Of a stretch of 64,000 nt of DNA, positions 7,608 to 16,595 are shown one piece after another; the first letter of the stretch is position 1; each line of letters begins with the position of its first letter. Location of the stretch: the NCBI GenBank assembly GCA_021831685.1, contig JAKBMG010000104.1, positions 1 through 64,000 of the forward strand. Direction: 5' to 3'. The position numbers were made by a program, and so were the translations under genes. Source of the stretch: Bacteroidota bacterium. GTDB taxonomy: Bacteria > Bacteroidota > Ignavibacteria > Ignavibacteriales > Ignavibacteriaceae. The notes beneath the pieces were generated by a model. It worked only from the letters and a program-made list of their open reading frames with translations, did not search any database and had not been told where the DNA came from.

Positions 7608-9992
7608 TTAAAATATTGGAGCAGCCGAAAGAGTTACAGTATATTTATTGAAGGAATTATAACTTATTTCCATGTTAATTACCCCCAATATTCTGGAGAT
7701 GCCTGAATAAATTTCCCAATAAGCTTCCTTTTGAGTCAACTGTGGTAAATAATTTGAATCGTTAAAAATCCTTAAAGCAGCTGCACCGGTAATGATATCA
7801 AGATCTAAATTTGTTAGAAAATTTAGACCCAAAGCCTGAAATATTATTGTTCTCCAATTGTGTTCAATATGGATGGCAATCATTTTATCTCCGGCGAATT
7901 GATAAGGCTTTAATCCTTTGAAAGAAGTTACCGGAGAATAAAAGCCCATTGCAGAAATAGGGGAAAGAATCTGTTGTATTCCATATCTGCCGCTTAAATA
8001 ATCGGCTTCAAGATTAATTTGAATATAAGGTGAAAGAAAAAGTTCGTCATAAAAGGTTTTCATTCTTAATTGACCGGCAAGAATTATTTTATAATAATCG
8101 AAATCACTGCTTAGGAATCGACGGGACAGTTCTATCTCAGTTAATAATCCGTTTACCGGCATTAACTGTAATTCAAATGGAGATTTTCCAAGCTGCAATG
8201 AAAGTCGGATTTTCCTGTCAGTTCCTTCATTTATTTTAGGATTGGGTATTACAAATCTTTTGGGATTTATAATACTGAGATATCTATCTTCTTTTAAGGA
8301 CGATTCTTTATCCGATATAAAATTGATACTTGCTGAAAGATATCTCGTGTTTTTAGTGACCCCTATCCTATAGCCGGAAGATAAATAATAATTATACTGA
8401 TCATCAAAGCCAAGTAACACCGAAGTTGCATTCATTATTGATGAATACGGGTTCAACGGCTGCCATTCTTGCACTTTCTTATATACTTCAAGCTCAACCC
8501 CGCTTAAGAAAGAATTGGAAAGACTATATCCGAAACCCAACGAGCCAATGGCTTTTTTCATGCCGGTAGAATAAGCTGCAAAACTATTCGTATAGAATGT
8601 CTCACCGAAAATATTCGAATTATATTTTGCACCTAAGGTAAGATACTCTACCCTATTGTTATTTAAATAAACATAGTTAAATATCAGTTTCGATAATTTA
8701 CCTAAGGCATTTCCATCTGAATTTCTGTTTGAACCCGGATTCTTAGGAACAAAAGCTGCTAGAGCACCAGTAACTTTTATGCTCTTCTCTATCGTCATCG
8801 TCGTGTCGATTGTTGCAAATGCATTTACCTCAGACTTTGTAAGCGGTACCGGACGAAGAGTTTTCATTTTCCCGGATGAAATTTCTTTAGGGGGTATTTT
8901 CATTTGGGATGTATCCGACACGAAACCACCATAATTGGACATAACCGCAGCTTTTACGGAATCGGGAACAGGTTGATTTATTTTATATTCGGTAACAATA
9001 TTAACTTCCTGAAATGACACCGGTTCGACACCGATCAGACCTCCCATACTAAATCCCAATGAAATATTCATCTCGCAATAATTTGGAAGCCAATACCCGT
9101 CATATTTCTCAAGTGATTGTTTAAAATTCAACTGCAAATTATGCACATAAGGAAATCTAACTCCCTCACTTGCTTTCAAATCAACTTTACCTATCGAATA
9201 GGTTTCTCCTTCAATATAAATTAAACCTTCCACAAGTGGTTGAATTTTCGAACGTGGTGTTACCCTAATCTCATATATAGGTGCTCCCTTCGTTTCAATG
9301 CTATTAAGTAGCTTATAATCGTAATAATCGAATGCGTTATCCGCTATAGGCAGGTAGACCTTATTCAAAAGTAAATCGAGTGTATCCGCCGAAAAATCTG
9401 GTAAATGCTTGTTTGTAAGATCTGATGTGAGATCTAAATTATAAGATTTCTTTTGGTTTTCGGTTTTGTGAGTCTTCAGTATAAATTCTTTTTCAATGTT
9501 ATTTTTAAGTTTGAATCCTCTAACAATCATTTCCTGAACCATAGTAATTTTGCCTGCCGATCTCATAACACCTTTTCGATAAGCATTATACTCGTAATTC
9601 TCCAGACCCCGCCTATTGATGCGTTTCCGTTTGATTGCTTCTCTAATAATTCTATAGGCTGGGTCTTCACCTGATACTATAACTTCAGGTAGAATGATAG
9701 GCTGTCTAATCAGGCTAATCAAAATATTTTTCTTTGTTGGAACGGATATACTTATTGTATCCGTTTTGTATCCGACATAACTTATAAATAATAAATACTT
9801 ACCATTCTCAAGCTTTAATATGAATTCACCGTCTATATTTGAAACTGTCCCCATATTTGTACCGGCTAATAGTATGGATGCATAAGGAAGCGGTTTGTTG
9901 GACACAGAATCCAAAACCTTCCCGCTAACTCCTTGCCCTTGTGCCATCATAATGTAAGGCAATAAAAAAAATAGTAATCCGATTAACTTCAT
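7608..9992 (-). CDS. DUF5686 outer-membrane protein with CarboxypepD_reg-like domain
   Basis: Signal peptide (MKLIGLLFFLLPYIMMAQ), then a carboxypeptidase-regulatory-like beta-sandwich (~20-105: GKVLDSVSNKPLPYASILL, GEFILKL, VGYKTDT), then the DUF5686 region beginning PAYRIIREAIKRKRINRRGLENYEYNAYRKG. The C-terminal half consists of alternating strands ending in a Phe (AAPIF), as in outer-membrane beta-barrels. The family is widespread in Bacteroidota, with the N-domain of the kind seen in TonB-dependent receptors; its precise role is unsettled. An upstream in-frame ATG at 10043 would add 17 residues before the signal peptide, so the inner ATG was chosen (weak GAG upstream). Apparently monocistronic. 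Confidence 0.85.
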   Translation of the reverse strand: MKLIGLLFFLLPYIMMAQGQGVSGKVLDSVSNKPLPYASILLAGTNMGTVSNIDGEFILKLENGKYLLFISYVGYKTDTISISVPTKKNILISLIRQPIILPEVIVSGEDPAYRIIREAIKRKRINRRGLENYEYNAYRKGVMRSAGKITMVQEMIVRGFKLKNNIEKEFILKTHKTENQKKSYNLDLTSDLTNKHLPDFSADTLDLLLNKVYLPIADNAFDYYDYKLLNSIETKGAPIYEIRVTPRSKIQPLVEGLIYIEGETYSIGKVDLKASEGVRFPYVHNLQLNFKQSLEKYDGYWLPNYCEMNISLGFSMGGLIGVEPVSFQEVNIVTEYKINQPVPDSVKAAVMSNYGGFVSDTSQMKIPPKEISSGKMKTLRPVPLTKSEVNAFATIDTTMTIEKSIKVTGALAAFVPKNPGSNRNSDGNALGKLSKLIFNYVYLNNNRVEYLTLGAKYNSNIFGETFYTNSFAAYSTGMKKAIGSLGFGYSLSNSFLSGVELEVYKKVQEWQPLNPYSSIMNATSVLLGFDDQYNYYLSSGYRIGVTKNTRYLSASINFISDKESSLKEDRYLSIINPKRFVIPNPKINEGTDRKIRLSLQLGKSPFELQLMPVNGLLTEIELSRRFLSSDFDYYKIILAGQLRMKTFYDELFLSPYIQINLEADYLSGRYGIQQILSPISAMGFYSPVTSFKGLKPYQFAGDKMIAIHIEHNWRTIIFQALGLNFLTNLDLDIITGAAALRIFNDSNYLPQLTQKEAYWEIYSGISRILGVINMEISYNSFNKYTVTLSAAPIF

Positions 9993-10079
9993 TTTCTCGG
10001 TATATATTTTTAACAAACTTTTATATATGGACGAAACATACATTTAAAATGTTACATATTATTTATTTTTATTATTATA

Positions 10080-10176
10080 GGGCACTTCTAAAAACTATCT
10101 TTTATAAAAATTTAACGCAGAGAACGCAAAGAATACGCAACGTTCGCAGAGAATATTGAAGTTTTTAGAAGTGCCC
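10080..10176. mobile_element. 97-bp MITE-like element, copy 1
   Basis: The ends are perfect 16-bp inverted repeats (GGGCACTTCTAAAAAC), and there is a TATA direct repeat on each side (10076-10079 and 10177-10180), consistent with a 4-bp target duplication. No coding capacity. The interior contains near-tandem CGCAGAGAACGCAAAGAAT-type units. A second, inverted and shorter copy lies at 54235-54302. This pattern fits a non-autonomous element mobilised by a transposase encoded elsewhere. Confidence 0.85.
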
Positions 10177-10180
10177 TATA

Positions 10181-10606
10181 ATGAGGAAATCTGATTAATA
10201 TGCTTAATATAGTCAAGCATTAGTTCTTTTTCTTTGCATCTTATAACTTTATAGCTGATTCCTTTTTATTCTTCCAAAACCATTCAAAAAAGGAGTAAGA
10301 ATAACCCCTCCAAATCTTCTGAATACGTCTCAATAGGCATTCTAATAGTCTTATCTTGTGCAAATCTCACTATTGACCTCAATTTTTCCCATAATTAAGC
10401 TATAGAAATTCTCCCATAAGAGTTTAATCATTTTATTCCGGACAGTAGTGGCTCTTATACTTTTTCAATCCTTTATTTCGTTATTAAAGTTGTTTAATTT
10501 GCATCAGATAAAATATTGAACAGATATATCTTAATAAACCTAATATATCAAAATTAATCTGCTCATCACCTCAACAAAGAATTTAGACAACAAATTTTGG
10601 TCACAT
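10181..10606. other. Intergenic region with a possible decayed coding remnant
   Basis: No intact gene is seen. On the minus strand around 10265-10395 a short stretch can be read as VRFAQDKTIRMPIETYSED, after which the sense continues in a different frame (TPFLNGFGRIKR). It is bounded by stops and has no start, so it looks like a frameshifted fragment of a lost gene or repeat. No promoter could be identified for the gene to the right. Confidence 0.35.
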
Positions 10607-11452
10607 ATGAAGATCGGAAAGTATGAACTTAAGATAATCAATTCGGGATACTTTTGGCTCGACGGCGGAGCCATGTTTGGCATTATCCCTAAACCTCTGT
10701 GGGAAAAAACAAACCCACCTGATTCCGTAAATAGGATTAAACTTTCCACAAGAAATTTGTTACTCTTAAATGGCAACCGGAAAATTTTGATTGATTCGGG
10801 AATGGGAAATAAATGGGATGCTAAATCAAAAAGCATTTATTCTATAAATCAAAATGAATTTTCTTTGGACAACGAATTAGTTAAAGCTGGAATTTCAGCA
10901 GGCGAAATAACGGATGTTATAATCACGCATCTTCATTTTGATCATACCGGTGGCTCTATAAAATTGGAAAATGAAAAACTAATACCGGCTTTCCCTAATG
11001 CTAAATATTATGTGCAGAAAAAAAACTTTGAGTGGGCTGTTAATCCCTCAGAAAGAGACCGGGGAAGTTATATAAAAGAAAATTTTATTCCGTTATACGA
11101 AGCGGGTGTGCTAAATCTTATCGACAATAATATCTATTTTGATGACGAGATTGAGTTTTTAGTTGTAAACGGTCATACCTTTTCTCAGCAGCTTGTAAAA
11201 ATATCTGACTCCTCTTCTACAATTTTATATTGTGGTGATTTGATCCCGACCTCTTCACACATTCCGCTTCCTTATGTGATGGGCTACGATCTCCAACCTC
11301 TTATGGCTGTACAGGAAAAGAAAAATATTTTATCTCAAGCCAATGAAGAACAATGGAAATTGTTTTTTGAACACGATCCCGAGTTTGCTTCAGCCACAAT
11401 TAAAAGAACTGATAAAGGATTTCAAGTTGATGAAAAATTCAGAGAATTGTGA
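10607..11452 (+). CDS. MBL-fold metallo-hydrolase
   Basis: A 281-residue cytoplasmic metallo-beta-lactamase-fold protein. The signature THLHFDHTGGS (H-x-H-x-D-H, residues ~109-116) binds the zinc pair. ILIDSGMGNKWD is the early strand, NGHTF the third ligand His, and YCGDLIPTSSHIP the metal-bridging Asp region. Overall it resembles the YtnP/lactonase-like branch rather than glyoxalase II. The last 23 bp overlap the start of the Rieske gene, so the two are translationally coupled. Substrate cannot be told. Confidence 0.87.
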   Translation: MKIGKYELKIINSGYFWLDGGAMFGIIPKPLWEKTNPPDSVNRIKLSTRNLLLLNGNRKILIDSGMGNKWDAKSKSIYSINQNEFSLDNELVKAGISAGEITDVIITHLHFDHTGGSIKLENEKLIPAFPNAKYYVQKKNFEWAVNPSERDRGSYIKENFIPLYEAGVLNLIDNNIYFDDEIEFLVVNGHTFSQQLVKISDSSSTILYCGDLIPTSSHIPLPYVMGYDLQPLMAVQEKKNILSQANEEQWKLFFEHDPEFASATIKRTDKGFQVDEKFREL

Positions 11453-11789
11453 GCAAGTTAATTTGGAAGGTTTTGAAAAAGTATGCTCCATAAATAATCT
11501 GTCTGAACAAAACGGAAAAAGGTTTATAGTTAACGATGTCGAAATTGCTGTCTTTTTAGTTAATGGAAAAGTTTATGCACTTAGTAATATTTGTCCGCAT
11601 CAGCACACGGCACTAATTTATGATGGTTTTATTGAAGACGGATATGTCATTTGCCCTGCTCACGGATGGATGTTCAATCTTGAAACGGGTAAAATGCCCT
11701 CAAACAGAAATGGTCTTGACAGTTATCCTGCTTTAATCTGCAATGAAAATGTCTATGTGAAGGTTGAGAAAAATGAACTGAAATGGTAA
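11430..11789 (+). CDS. Rieske [2Fe-2S] ferredoxin-type protein
   Basis: A small single-domain Rieske protein of 119 residues. The cluster motif is C55-P-H57-(17 residues)-C75-P-A-H78-G-W, exactly C-x-H-x17-C-x2-H. No transmembrane segment is present, so it is a soluble ferredoxin or NirD-like subunit. The ATG at 11430 was chosen because it has AAAGGA ~10 bases upstream and gives a normal N-terminus; the frame stays open further upstream but that would bury it inside the hydrolase gene. The overlap suggests that it works with the MBL hydrolase, perhaps donating electrons to a redox partner; this is inference. Confidence 0.85.
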   Translation: MKNSENCEQVNLEGFEKVCSINNLSEQNGKRFIVNDVEIAVFLVNGKVYALSNICPHQHTALIYDGFIEDGYVICPAHGWMFNLETGKMPSNRNGLDSYPALICNENVYVKVEKNELKW

Positions 11790-11808
11790 TAAAAACTATT
11801 TATGCTGA

Positions 11809-12729
11809 ATGAAAATTACAAATGAAATAATAGTTCAGAAAGCAAAATCAATCGGATTTGATTTGGTTGGCTTTGCAAAAGCAGATGAACTGAAGGAAGA
11901 AATTAATCGACTTGAAGAATGGCTTGCTAAAGGTTATCAAGCAGAGATGTCTTACATGGAAAACAATGTTGATAAAAGAAAAGACGTCTTTAATATTTTA
12001 CAGAATGCTAAGAGTGTCATTTCACTCGGATTAAATTATTACCATGACATTGAATTTTCCAACAATCCAGGGACAGGCAAAGTATCAAGATATGCATGGG
12101 GAAAAGATTACCATCTTATTATATGGGAAAAACTTTCCCGGTTAGAAAGTGAATTAAAAGAAATAGATAATAACTTTGAATCAAAATCTTATGTCGATAC
12201 GGGCCCTGTCATGGATAAAGTTTGGGCTGTAAAATCCGGTTTAGGTTGGATGGGCAAGCATACCAACTTAATCAACAAGGAATTTGGAAGCTGGTTCTTT
12301 ATCGCAACAATTATTACAAACTTTGAATTTGACTACGCAATTCCTATCCCGGATTTTTGCGGTACCTGCACTTCCTGTATAGATGCATGCCCAACCGACG
12401 CAATCGTAAATCCCTATATCGTAGATTCTAATAAGTGTATCTCCTTTTTGACTATTGAAAACAAGAATGAAATATCTGATGAGTTTAAGGGAAAGTTTAA
12501 TAACTGGATTTTTGGCTGCGATATTTGCCAGGATGTCTGCCCGTGGAATATTAAATTTTCACAAGAAACCTCATCCGAAGATTTTCATCATCCTGAAAAT
12601 ATGGAACTCAATTTGAACGAAGTTCTTGAGATGAGCGAGGAAGGATTCAAATCAAAGTTTTTTAATAGCCCGGTAAAAAGGACAAAGCTCTTAGGACTCA
12701 AAAGAAACGCAAAATTTCTTTTGCAATAA
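11809..12729 (+). CDS. queG: Epoxyqueuosine reductase
   Basis: QueG reduces epoxyqueuosine to queuosine in tRNA, the last step of Q biosynthesis, using a cobalamin cofactor and two [4Fe-4S] clusters. The ferredoxin-like region shows C184-GT-C187-TS-C190-IDA-C194-P, then C-x2-C-x3-CPW (CDICQDVCPW) for the second cluster. The N-terminal cobalamin-binding half shows VSRYAWGKDYH and SYVDTGPVMDKVWAVKSGLGW, both family hallmarks. At 306 residues it is the short form without a HEAT extension. It follows the Rieske gene by 19 bp and may be in the same operon; no clear ribosome binding site. Confidence 0.93.
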   Translation: MKITNEIIVQKAKSIGFDLVGFAKADELKEEINRLEEWLAKGYQAEMSYMENNVDKRKDVFNILQNAKSVISLGLNYYHDIEFSNNPGTGKVSRYAWGKDYHLIIWEKLSRLESELKEIDNNFESKSYVDTGPVMDKVWAVKSGLGWMGKHTNLINKEFGSWFFIATIITNFEFDYAIPIPDFCGTCTSCIDACPTDAIVNPYIVDSNKCISFLTIENKNEISDEFKGKFNNWIFGCDICQDVCPWNIKFSQETSSEDFHHPENMELNLNEVLEMSEEGFKSKFFNSPVKRTKLLGLKRNAKFLLQ

Positions 12730-12857
12730 TTATTGCTTTGGTCATTCCTATTGGATAAATTGAAACCTTCAACGATGAAGTGAATCTAATTGTAAATAAA
12801 GATAAATCAATATTTTATTAAACAAGATTTTTTGAAACAACAGCAAACGGAGAAAAT

Positions 12858-13802
12858 ATGGCAGATAATCATTTTAAAGTTATAATCATCGGTTCAGGAC
12901 CAGCAGGATTTACAGCAGCATTATATACCGCAAGGGCAAACCTAAGTCCTCTAATGTTTGAAGGAATGCAACCGGGCGGACAGCTTACGATTACAACCGA
13001 AGTAGAAAATTATCCCGGCTTTGAACATGGCATTCAAGGACCGGAACTTATGGATATTATGCGCAAACAAGCTCAAAGATTTGGCGCAAAATCTGTCTAT
13101 CAAGAAATCACTGAAGTTGATTTTTCTAAACGCCCATTTGTTCTGAAATCTTATGAGGAAGTATATACCGCTGATTCAGTAATTGTTTCTACCGGCGCTT
13201 CAGCAAGACTTCTGGGCTTGGAAAGCGAAAATAAATTTATGGGCTATGGCGTTTCCGCTTGTGCTACGTGTGATGGATTTTTCTTTAAGGGTCTAAAGAT
13301 ACTTGTCGTCGGCGGAGGAGACACAGCAATGGAAGAAGCAAATTATTTAACAAAATTTGCCTCGGAAGTTACAATTGTACATCGACGTGACGAATTTCGT
13401 GCATCAAAAATTATGCTCGATAGAGCTAAAAGAAATCCAAAAATAAAATTTCTAATGAATAAAGTAATCAAAGAAGTTGTTGGAAAAGATGAGAACGGCA
13501 GAAAGTCAATGACCGGAGTAATTCTCCGTGACACAAAAGATAATTCAACTTCGCTGATCGACGCAGATGGTTTGTTCATGGCAATTGGGCATAAACCAAA
13601 CACAGAATTATTCAAAAATATATTGGATATGGACGAAACCGGCTACTTAAAAGTAAAACCTGGGTCAACTTACACAAATGTTGAAGGTGTTTTTGCTGCC
13701 GGAGATGTTGCCGATAAAACTTATCGTCAAGCTATTTCTGCTGCAGGAACCGGATGCATGGCTGCAATTGATACGGAACGCTGGTTAGAATCGCAAGAGT
13801 AA
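12858..13802 (+). CDS. trxB: Thioredoxin-disulfide reductase
   Basis: A 314-residue flavoprotein transferring electrons from NADPH to thioredoxin. It has the FAD-binding GSGPAGFTAALYTARA near the N-terminus, the redox pair C135-A-T-C138-D, the NADPH-binding GGGDTAMEEA with HRRDEFRAS after it, and the C-terminal GVFAAGDVADKTYRQAI. Length and order are standard for the low-molecular-weight enzyme. A GGAG ribosome binding site precedes the ATG, and a strong terminator follows, so it is probably a single-gene unit. Confidence 0.96.
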   Translation: MADNHFKVIIIGSGPAGFTAALYTARANLSPLMFEGMQPGGQLTITTEVENYPGFEHGIQGPELMDIMRKQAQRFGAKSVYQEITEVDFSKRPFVLKSYEEVYTADSVIVSTGASARLLGLESENKFMGYGVSACATCDGFFFKGLKILVVGGGDTAMEEANYLTKFASEVTIVHRRDEFRASKIMLDRAKRNPKIKFLMNKVIKEVVGKDENGRKSMTGVILRDTKDNSTSLIDADGLFMAIGHKPNTELFKNILDMDETGYLKVKPGSTYTNVEGVFAAGDVADKTYRQAISAAGTGCMAAIDTERWLESQE

Positions 13803-13816
13803 AATTACGAAAAATT

Positions 13817-13843
13817 AAAGCCGGCTTGTTGCCGGCTTTTTTT
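13817..13843 (+). terminator. Intrinsic terminator after trxB
   Basis: A 9-bp stem AAAGCCGGC / GCCGGCTTT with a TTGTT loop, followed by a T-run that reaches into the stop codon of the convergent gene. It probably serves both strands because A residues precede the stem on the other side. Confidence 0.9.
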
Positions 13844-14198
13844 ACTTAGCAAGGTCTTTTGATTCAAATTTTTTAGATAGAAGATTAGCAACTACAAAAC
13901 CGATACCCGTTATTGTGAATAAAGAAAAAGGTACATAATAGTCACGTCCTAAAAAGTCCTCCAACATTAATCCGAGACCTAATCCTATTCCGAAAAAAAT
14001 ACATATGATCCCTACTTTCAACATTCTATTTGGATCTCTTTTTCTTTCGAAATACTCTTTTATTGAATCTGCAGAAAGACCCTTTTCAATCAGCATTTGT
14101 CTCTCCCTAAACCTAAAATAGTAATATGCAATAAGTACGAGTCCTATTACAAGAAACATTACTATTGGTACAAAAACTCCAACAACTCCTGCATTCAT
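13842..14198 (-). CDS. DUF6249-type small membrane protein
   Basis: A 118-residue protein with three predicted TM segments (~7-27, ~60-80, ~88-106) and a charged cytoplasmic stretch RERQMLIEKGLSADSIKEYF between the first and second. This layout is the DUF6249 family, often found next to ECF sigma factor genes in Bacteroidota. Here the divergent neighbour is exactly such a sigma/anti-sigma pair. Function unknown. The gene shares its terminator region with trxB. Confidence 0.75.
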   Translation of the reverse strand: MNAGVVGVFVPIVMFLVIGLVLIAYYYFRFRERQMLIEKGLSADSIKEYFERKRDPNRMLKVGIICIFFGIGLGLGLMLEDFLGRDYYVPFSLFTITGIGFVVANLLSKKFESKDLAK

Positions 14199-14304
14199 TT
14201 TTAGTTTCCTTTCTAATTTATTTTTCTAAATATTCAACCAAAACATCTAATTTCGAGTTCTTTTATTTATTCTCTCAAAGCTTATGACTTGTATTTATGC
14301 GAAT

Positions 14305-14401
14305 AGGTTACAACAAAAAATATTATTGCATCTTATGTTACTTGTAAATATTTTTATACTGACATATGCTTTCATATTATCTTTTTACTAATATGTAACC
14401 T
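14305..14401 (+). promoter_or_regulatory. Inverted repeat in the sigma-factor promoter region
   Basis: AGGTTACA (14305-14312) and TGTAACCT (14394-14401) are perfect inverted copies 81 bp apart, with a partial copy (ATGTTACT, 14335-14342) between them. They lie in the divergent region between the DUF6249 gene and the ECF sigma gene, the right one 30 bp before the ATG. They could be operator sites or chance in AT-rich DNA. Confidence 0.3.
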
Positions 14402-14430
14402 TTTAAATGGTGAGTGAGTCATAAAAGTAG

Positions 14431-14997
14431 ATGAAAAATATAAGCGACTTAGAAATAATAGAATCTGTTAAGAAAGGAAATAGAGCAGATTACTCAATAT
14501 TGGTAGATAGGTATAAAAATAAGGCGTTTTCATTGATTGTAAGAATGGTAAAAAATCAAATGGATGCCGAAGAAGTTCTTCAGGATTGCTTCGTAAAGGC
14601 TTATAATTCATTAGAGAATTTTAAACAGCAAGCAAAATTCTCAACTTGGTTTTACCGGATTGTTTATAACACGGCATTAACACGACTTTCAACAAAGAAA
14701 AGAAAAGTTGAGAATGATATGTCTTCTATTGACGAATTATATTTTCTTGAAAGCAACTATAATCCTGAAACTACAGAACAAAAAGATTCTTCACAATTTA
14801 TGCAATCGATGATCGAAAAACTGCCTCCAAGCTATTCAGCAGTCATAAATATGTTTTATCTTGATAATATGAGCTGCGAAGAAATTAGTGAAATTATGCA
14901 GACTTCGGTTTCTAACGTAAAAGTTATGCTACATAGATCTAGAAATTTATTGCGTGATATTCTTATAAAAAATAATTACGCAGAGGAAATATTATGA
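14431..14997 (+). CDS. ECF-family RNA polymerase sigma factor
   Basis: 188 residues with only regions 2 and 4. Region 2 includes YSILVDRYKNKAFSLIVRMVKNQMDAEEVLQDCFVKAYNSLENF and the core-binding/-10 segment KFSTWFYRIVYNTAL. Region 4 shows LPPSYSAVINMFYLDNMSCEEISEIMQTSVSNVKVMLHRSR, the HTH that reads the -35 element. Stop and next start overlap as ATGA, coupling it to its anti-sigma. It directs RNA polymerase to a small regulon, typically envelope or stress genes; the target here is unknown. Confidence 0.93.
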   Translation: MKNISDLEIIESVKKGNRADYSILVDRYKNKAFSLIVRMVKNQMDAEEVLQDCFVKAYNSLENFKQQAKFSTWFYRIVYNTALTRLSTKKRKVENDMSSIDELYFLESNYNPETTEQKDSSQFMQSMIEKLPPSYSAVINMFYLDNMSCEEISEIMQTSVSNVKVMLHRSRNLLRDILIKNNYAEEIL

Positions 14998-15515
14998 TTC
15001 CCATAGACGACGAAACATTAAATCAATATATCGACGGTGAGTTAGACCAAACAAAACTTAAAAATATTAAAGAACATTTAATTAACTCTGAAATTGATAG
15101 AAAAAGATTAGAATATTTACAAAAAGTTCACGGAGACCTAGGACAGTTGAAGATATATCAAACTTCAACAAATTTTACCAGCTTTGTCATGTCAAAGTTA
15201 GAGAAAAAATTTAAGGCAAGTAAAAAGGACAAAATTTTTATATTATCTATATCTTCAGTCTTCATGATTTTTTGTCTGGCAATTGCCGGTTATCTGTTAT
15301 TCAATATTATTTCCGATCCTTCTAGTACAGGGTTAATAGTAGAGAAAACAGATTCATACATATCGATTTTAATGCAATTTACCGAAAGTGCGAAAGGAAT
15401 ATTTACACCTCAAAATATTTCAATATTCGGATCAATTATTTCATTCGGTTTCCTTGCTGTAGCTTACTTTATGTATGAAGAACATAAATTTTCTAAAAGA
15501 AAAATTGAACAATAG
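14994..15515 (+). CDS. Membrane-anchored anti-sigma factor
   Basis: 173 residues: an N-terminal helical sigma-binding domain (DDETLNQYIDGELDQTKLKNIKEHL, residues ~4-50), a TM segment (~77-100), a short periplasmic stretch and a second TM (~140-157). The N-domain has the shape of anti-sigma domains but lacks the H-x3-C-x2-C zinc site of the ZAS class. It is translationally coupled to the ECF sigma gene, which it presumably holds at the membrane. The pair ends in a terminator. Function is assigned mostly by context. Confidence 0.8.
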   Translation: MIPIDDETLNQYIDGELDQTKLKNIKEHLINSEIDRKRLEYLQKVHGDLGQLKIYQTSTNFTSFVMSKLEKKFKASKKDKIFILSISSVFMIFCLAIAGYLLFNIISDPSSTGLIVEKTDSYISILMQFTESAKGIFTPQNISIFGSIISFGFLAVAYFMYEEHKFSKRKIEQ

Positions 15516-15536
15516 TAGCAAACCAATACATATTCT

Positions 15537-15568
15537 AAAAAAGGCTGTTGTAATTACAGCCTTTTTTT
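15537..15568 (+). terminator. Intrinsic terminator after sigma/anti-sigma pair
   Basis: Stem AAAAAAGGCTGT / ACAGCCTTTTTT with a 7-base loop and a T-run; separates this pair from the era gene. Confidence 0.9.
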
Positions 15569-15652
15569 ATTTTATGGTAAATTATTGCCTCCGCCATTTA
15601 ATATTAGTTTGTATATTTGTATTAGAAAAAATAACAATCAAAGAATAATAAG

Positions 15653-16558
15653 ATGACAAAAGCAGGATATGTAGCAATTATTGGTAAGCCGAATGTTGGT
15701 AAGTCAACTCTTCTTAATGTTTTACTTGGGCAGAAAATTTCCATTACCACAAGCAAACCGCAGACTACCAGAAAAAGGATCCTGGGTATACTGTCAACAG
15801 AAAAATATCAAATAATATTTCTTGATACTCCAGGTATACTTGCGCCGGCTTATCTTCTACAAGAAAAAATGATGGAAGAAGTAGAGCAATCTGTACAAGA
15901 CGCCGATATCCTTATCCTAATTTTAGATTTGATTGAAGATCCCGATGGATTAAAAACTCTTCAAAATGATTTTACGTACAAGCTTTTTATGAGGGTTAAA
16001 AAGCCTAAAATTCTATTGCTTAATAAAATTGATTTGACATCGCAAGAACATGTTAAGTTACTAATGAATAAAATTAACTCAACACAAAAATTTGAAAAGA
16101 TAATCCCGGTTTCTGCATTAGAAAAATTTAATATCCAACAAATAGTCGATTCAATAGTTGAGCTTCTTCCGCAAAACCCTAAGTTTTATCCTGATGATAT
16201 TGTATCCGACGAGAATGAAAGATTTTTTGTCTCTGAAATTATACGTGAAAAAATCTTCGAGCTATACCAGGAAGAGATCCCTTATAGCTGCGAAGTAGTG
16301 ATCCAAGAATTTAAAGAAGTTGAAGGAAGAAAAGATTTAATCCAAGCAGAGATATTTGTAGAGAAGGATAGCCAAAAAGGTATTCTTATAGGAAAACAAG
16401 GGGCTGCTATAAAGAAAGTCGGAGAAGATGCACGTCAGTCAATTGAAGAATTTCTTCAACGTCCGGTGTTCCTGGAGCTTCGTGTAAAAGTGAAAGAAAA
16501 ATGGCGCTCGGATGAAAATGTCTTGAAATCTCTCGGTTATACAAAATGGAAAGAATGA
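15653..16558 (+). CDS. era: GTPase Era
   Basis: Era is the essential GTPase that binds the 3' end of 16S rRNA and checks maturation of the small ribosomal subunit. It has P-loop GKPNVGKSTLLN (G1), the switch region KPQTTRKRILGI (G2), DTPG (G3), NKID (G4) and SAL (G5), then a C-terminal KH domain with the GKQGAAIKKVGEDARQSIEEF signature. Length (301) is standard. It heads a run of eight same-strand genes with short spacings; TATATTTG at 15612-15619 resembles the Bacteroidota -7 element, but a well-spaced -33 was not found. Confidence 0.97.
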   Translation: MTKAGYVAIIGKPNVGKSTLLNVLLGQKISITTSKPQTTRKRILGILSTEKYQIIFLDTPGILAPAYLLQEKMMEEVEQSVQDADILILILDLIEDPDGLKTLQNDFTYKLFMRVKKPKILLLNKIDLTSQEHVKLLMNKINSTQKFEKIIPVSALEKFNIQQIVDSIVELLPQNPKFYPDDIVSDENERFFVSEIIREKIFELYQEEIPYSCEVVIQEFKEVEGRKDLIQAEIFVEKDSQKGILIGKQGAAIKKVGEDARQSIEEFLQRPVFLELRVKVKEKWRSDENVLKSLGYTKWKE

Positions 16559-16595
16559 ATTTCATTTTAAACTACTTACCGGCAATTTAATAAGA

